Below are positions 5,923 to 8,372 of a DNA stretch of 8,372 nucleotides, piece after piece (positions within the stretch are counted from its first letter, which is position 1; each line of letters begins with the position of its first letter). A program made the position numbers and the translations under genes. Source of the DNA: Pseudopedobacter saltans. GTDB taxonomy: Bacteria; Bacteroidota; Bacteroidia; Chitinophagales; Chitinophagaceae. The stretch is from NCBI GenBank assembly GCA_003241175.1, contig QFOI01000139.1, positions 1 to 8,372 on the forward strand, written 5' to 3'. The notes under the pieces are model-generated. The model did not search any database. It was not told the DNA's origin and saw only the letters and a list, made by a program, of their open reading frames with translations.

Positions 5923-6020
5923 TTATTCAAGCAATTGAATCGCTTTTGCGTACCTAAGGGTTTGCGTGAGAGTATGCATATCTGTATCTAAAACTCAAAC
6001 AATAAAAAACAAAAACAACT

Positions 6021-7961
6021 ATGGAATCTCAAACTTTATTCCTCCATTATTGGTGGATAGTATTAATTATTTTGTGTATCGTACTCTATAAGTTTATACT
6101 GAGAGTATTTTTTGGAATGGTTGTCGTTCCTGAGGACAAGATTGGACTAGTCACTAAAAAATTCGTATTGATGGGCGCGGACAAATCCTTGCCAGATGGA
6201 CACATTATTGCCACAAAAGGCGAAGCCGGTTTTCAGGCAAAAACCTTGGCTCCAGGACTATATTGGGGTATGTGGCCTTGGCAGTACGGTATCGAAAAAG
6301 TACCATTCGTCGTTATCCCTGAAGGCCGAGTGGGATTGGTTTTAGCCAATGACGGTAACGAGTTGCCAACAGGTAACATATTGGGACGTAAAGTCGATTG
6401 CGACAATTTCCAAGATGCCGAAAGGTTTCTTAATAACAACGGGCAAAAAGGTAGACAGACCGCGTTGTTAACTGCCGGAACTTATCGTATCAATACCTAC
6501 GCATTCTCAGTTTCGGTTACCGACATGATCATCATCAAAGAAAATATGGTGGGTATTGTCACCACATTGGACGGTCTACCTATCAAGTCCGGACAGATCG
6601 CAGGTGAGCATATCGAGGGTCATAACAACTTCCAAAACATTGATGTTTTCTTAGCGGATGGCGGTAATCGAGGATTGCAACCACAGGTAATGTTGGCGGG
6701 TAGTTACTTCATCAATCCTTGGGCAGTACAGATAGAGGAAACACCGATGACTGAAGTTCCTATTGGGCATGTTGGTGTTGTTATTTCTTATATTGGTGAG
6801 GATGGAAAGGATTTGACAGATGCCTCTTTTAAACATGGAAATATCGTCGATAAAGGCAAACGTGGTGTTTGGATGGAACCTCTCGGACCAGGTAAATACC
6901 CGATCAACAAATACACGATGAAAGTGGAACTTGTACCAACAACAAACCTTGTCTTAAACTGGGCAAATGCACGTAGTGAAGCACACGCACTCGACAAGAA
7001 TCTCTCTACGATAACGGTGCGTAGTAAGGATGGTTTCCCATTCAATCTGGATGTGGCGCAGATCATACATATCCCAGCGACAGAAGCGCCTAAAGTAATT
7101 GCACGTTTTGGTAGTATGAACAATCTAGTGAGCCAAGTATTGGAACCTACGATCGGAAACTATTTCCGTAACTCGGCACAGGATAGTGATGTCATCTCGT
7201 TCTTGGCTTCCCGTAAAGAAAGGCAACAAGCAGCCAAAGACCATATTTGTGAAGTATTGGATGAATACAATGTCAATGCGGTTGACACTTTGATCGGTGA
7301 CATCGTCCCTCCGGAAGCATTGATGAAAACACTTACCGACCGTAAGATTGCAGAAGAGGAACAAAAAACCTATCAAACGCAAAAAATGGCACAGGAACAA
7401 CGTCAAGGTATGGAAAAAGAAACGGCCATTGCCGACATGCAAAAAGAAATCGTTAAAGCGCAACAGAGCGTCGAAATCGCTCAACGCACGGCAGATGCAA
7501 CTGTTAAAAAAGCGGAAGGTGATGCCAATAGTTTGAAATTGCAAGTCGAAGCCGAATCAACTGCCACCAAACTTAGAGCGAACGCAGAAGCGGAAGCCAC
7601 AAAGGCTCGTGCAGGTGCACAAGCTGAAGCAACCAAACTCAACGCCAGCGCAGATGCAGAAAAAATTTCCAAAACGGGTCTAGCAGAAGCGGAAAAGATT
7701 ATGGCTATTGGTAAAAGCACAGCTGAAGCCTATGAGTTACAGGTCAAGGCAATGGGTGGTGACAACTTTACCCGATACAAAATCACGGAAGAAATAGGTA
7801 AAGGAAACATTAAAGTCATGCCCGAAGTCTTAATTCAAGGTAACGGCAACTCTACAGATGGAAGTATCAGTGGATTGCTCGGCATGAAATTGATGGAACA
7901 AATGGAAGTAAAAACTCAAACAGATTCCAACAAAGACAATAATAAGATTACTGATAGGTAA
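6021..7961 (+). CDS. SPFH/band-7 (flotillin-like) membrane protein with tandem N-terminal beta modules
   Basis: SPFH proteins (stomatin, prohibitin, flotillin, HflK/C) assemble into membrane-attached rings or cages that organise membrane proteins and microdomains. The 646 residues have, in order: a short N-terminus and one transmembrane helix (about 10-32, WWIVLIILCIVLYKFILRVFF); four related modules (about 35-92, 97-167, 172-240 and 245-303), each with a GxVGxV-like strand and an L-x-G-x-Y turn; an SPFH/band-7 domain (about 304-440, including VRSKDGFPFNLDVAQIIHI and a conserved-looking PPEAL at 430-434); a long charged Ala/Glu/Lys coiled coil (about 440-578) with 11-residue periodicity; and a Gly/Asn/Ser-rich tail. 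The first residues probably face the periplasm, with the bulk in the cytoplasm, but topology is inferred. The start follows an A-rich sequence. No nfeD-type partner gene, common beside flotillins, is seen here. The SPFH assignment is firm; the precise function is unknown. Confidence 0.9.
   Translation: MESQTLFLHYWWIVLIILCIVLYKFILRVFFGMVVVPEDKIGLVTKKFVLMGADKSLPDGHIIATKGEAGFQAKTLAPGLYWGMWPWQYGIEKVPFVVIPEGRVGLVLANDGNELPTGNILGRKVDCDNFQDAERFLNNNGQKGRQTALLTAGTYRINTYAFSVSVTDMIIIKENMVGIVTTLDGLPIKSGQIAGEHIEGHNNFQNIDVFLADGGNRGLQPQVMLAGSYFINPWAVQIEETPMTEVPIGHVGVVISYIGEDGKDLTDASFKHGNIVDKGKRGVWMEPLGPGKYPINKYTMKVELVPTTNLVLNWANARSEAHALDKNLSTITVRSKDGFPFNLDVAQIIHIPATEAPKVIARFGSMNNLVSQVLEPTIGNYFRNSAQDSDVISFLASRKERQQAAKDHICEVLDEYNVNAVDTLIGDIVPPEALMKTLTDRKIAEEEQKTYQTQKMAQEQRQGMEKETAIADMQKEIVKAQQSVEIAQRTADATVKKAEGDANSLKLQVEAESTATKLRANAEAEATKARAGAQAEATKLNASADAEKISKTGLAEAEKIMAIGKSTAEAYELQVKAMGGDNFTRYKITEEIGKGNIKVMPEVLIQGNGNSTDGSISGLLGMKLMEQMEVKTQTDSNKDNNKITDR
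6123..6929 (+). repeat. Four tandem protein modules within the SPFH gene
   Basis: The encoded modules start at 6123, 6309, 6534 and 6753. Aligned starts are PEDKIGLVT, PEGRVGLVL, KENMVGIVT and PIGHVGVVI; aligned ends are LAPGLYWGMWPWQYGI, LTAGTYRINTYAFSV, MLAGSYFINPWAVQI and LGPGKYPINKYTMKV. Modules 2 and 3 are closest, sharing an internal NFQ segment (DCDNFQDAERFL and GHNNFQNIDVFL). The similarity is at protein level, and the DNA copies have diverged, so this is old duplication and not recent repeat expansion. Confidence 0.8.
7551..7715 (+). repeat. Five 11-residue coiled-coil repeats within the SPFH gene
   Basis: Residues 511-565 fall into five units of exactly eleven residues, beginning AESTATK, AEAEATK, AQAEATK, ADAEKIS and AEAEKIM. 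An 11-residue (hendecad) period favours a straight, slightly right-handed coiled coil, as found in SPFH and vault assemblies. The nucleotide copies are related (GAAGC-rich) but not identical. Confidence 0.8.
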
Positions 7962-7980
7962 TTCATTTCTCCAAATTTTG

Positions 7981-8008
7981 AAAAGACCGATATGTATCGG
8001 TCTTTTTT
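7981..8008 (+). terminator. Intrinsic terminator of the SPFH gene
   Basis: AAAAGACCGA at 7981-7990 pairs with TCGGTCTTTT at 7997-8006, with a further A-T pair possible inside and a tight loop centred on ATGT. Two further Ts follow, for six in all at 8003-8008. It begins 19 bases after the SPFH stop and separates that gene from the aminotransferase gene. Confidence 0.9.
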
Positions 8009-8055
8009 GTTCCAATTTTTACAAATAGATTATAATAGAATCATTTCTTAGTTTG

Positions 8056-8063
8056 TAGATTTG
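8056..8063 (+). promoter_or_regulatory. -7 promoter element of the aminotransferase gene
   Basis: TAGATTTG is a perfect match to TAnnTTTG, just after the SPFH terminator and 22 bases before the ATG at 8086. No TTTG is found at the -33 spacing. Transcription from about 8069 would give a leader of roughly 17 nt, short but possible for a phylum that seldom uses Shine-Dalgarno sites. Confidence 0.45.
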
Positions 8064-8085
8064 CAGGAATTAAAATAGCAAAAAC

Positions 8086-8372
8086 ATGTTTGAACATATC
8101 ACGGAATTTCCAAGCGATCCAATATTGGGGCTTGTAGAAAAATTTAAAAAAGACCCACGATCTGAAAAAATCAATCTTAGTATTGGCTTGTATTACGACG
8201 AGGACGGCAATATTCCACAACTGGAAGCCATCAAAAAAGCAAAAAAAATCTATTGGGATACGCAAAATGGTCCTTCTGGTTATTTACCTATTGGAGGTTT
8301 GCAGTCCTATTGTGACGGTTCTCAAAAGTTAATTTTTGGAAAGGATTCCAAAGGTATTCAAGAAAGCAAAAT
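8086..8372 (+). CDS. Class I aspartate/aromatic amino acid aminotransferase, 3'-truncated by the window edge
   Basis: Ninety-five complete codons are present before the window ends; the family is about 395-400 residues. The visible N-terminus MFEHITEFPSDPILGLVEKFKKDPRSEKINLSIGLYYDEDG, followed by IPQLEAIKKAKK and GYLPIGGLQSYCDG, is the characteristic start of the AspC/TyrB group. These are PLP-dependent enzymes that transfer the amino group between aspartate or aromatic amino acids and 2-oxoglutarate. The GYLPIGGL block corresponds to the segment just before the substrate-domain core. The catalytic lysine and cofactor-binding residues lie outside the window, so AspC and TyrB cannot be separated. 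The gene has its own -7 element and follows the SPFH terminator, so it is probably independent. The start ATG is preceded by A-rich sequence. Confidence 0.93.
   Translation, partial: MFEHITEFPSDPILGLVEKFKKDPRSEKINLSIGLYYDEDGNIPQLEAIKKAKKIYWDTQNGPSGYLPIGGLQSYCDGSQKLIFGKDSKGIQESK

Larger units (their letters stand above)
5577..6020. other. Divergent intergenic region upstream of the SPFH gene
   Basis: These 444 bp separate the start of the SH3-like gene (minus) from that of the SPFH gene (plus). The right-hand part holds a plus-strand promoter candidate (5722-5752), two hairpins (5768-5782 and 5906-5922) and a 32-codon open frame (5790-5888), listed separately. The left part (5613-5720) is very AT-rich and holds the perfect palindrome TGGATCCA at 5708-5715. 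I found no convincing promoter for the SH3-like gene there. The last 20 bases before the SPFH start are A-rich with no Shine-Dalgarno. No tRNA or repeat-element ends were recognised. Confidence 0.6.

Noticed and set aside
5906..5930. Leader hairpin 2 as an intrinsic terminator or attenuator
   Set aside because: The stem is short and not followed by a run of Ts, so termination by the standard mechanism is unlikely.
6788..7720. Minus-strand open frames (61-139 codons) opposite the SPFH gene
   Set aside because: They are antisense to well-supported coding sequence. One is an Ala/Ser-rich mirror of the coiled-coil repeats, so it reflects the repeat composition and not a gene.
1..8372. Mobile element, CRISPR array, tRNA, rRNA, or defence island
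   Set aside because: No transposase, integrase, direct-repeat array, tRNA-like fold or known defence domain was seen; the gene content looks like ordinary chromosome.

Overview
The window reads as chromosomal DNA of a Bacteroidota bacterium, probably of the Chitinophagales/Sphingobacteriales side. The evidence is AT-rich intergenic DNA, several matches to the Bacteroidota promoter (-33 TTTG, -7 TAnnTTTG), translation starts that mostly lack a Shine-Dalgarno sequence, and recognisable housekeeping proteins. I see no mobile element, CRISPR array, tRNA or rRNA. The lineage is an inference from these features, not from a database match.

Layout. Positions 1-964 (+) hold the C-terminal three quarters of mtaB, a radical-SAM tRNA methylthiotransferase. 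A 94-residue protein of unknown function (1081-1365, +) follows, with an unusually strong Shine-Dalgarno. A hairpin terminator at 1383-1415 separates it from the convergent minus-strand genes. Reading on the minus strand from right to left, these are a secreted SH3-like protein (4743-5576), rpsO for ribosomal protein S15 (4295-4567), pnp for polynucleotide phosphorylase (2035-4185) and a small secreted beta-barrel-like protein (1435-1908). Strong intrinsic terminators follow rpsO and pnp. A divergent intergenic region of about 440 bp (5577-6020) then precedes a 646-residue membrane-anchored SPFH/flotillin-like protein (6021-7961, +), closed by another terminator. The start of a class I aspartate/aromatic aminotransferase gene (8086 to the window edge, +) ends the window.

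How the genes relate. The rpsO-pnp pair is the classic bacterial arrangement linking ribosome assembly and RNA decay, and mtaB also belongs to the translation/RNA theme. The remaining genes look like independent units; nothing here forms an obvious defence, biosynthetic or mobile system.

The points most worth a second look are these: the SPFH protein, in which a membrane anchor is followed by four tandem beta modules, a band-7 domain and a coiled coil with an 11-residue period, an order that recalls the eukaryotic major vault protein; its long leader, which contains a well-spaced promoter, a 32-codon open frame and competing hairpins; the lone strong Shine-Dalgarno before the 94-residue gene; and a dyad overlapping a promoter-like element upstream of rpsO.
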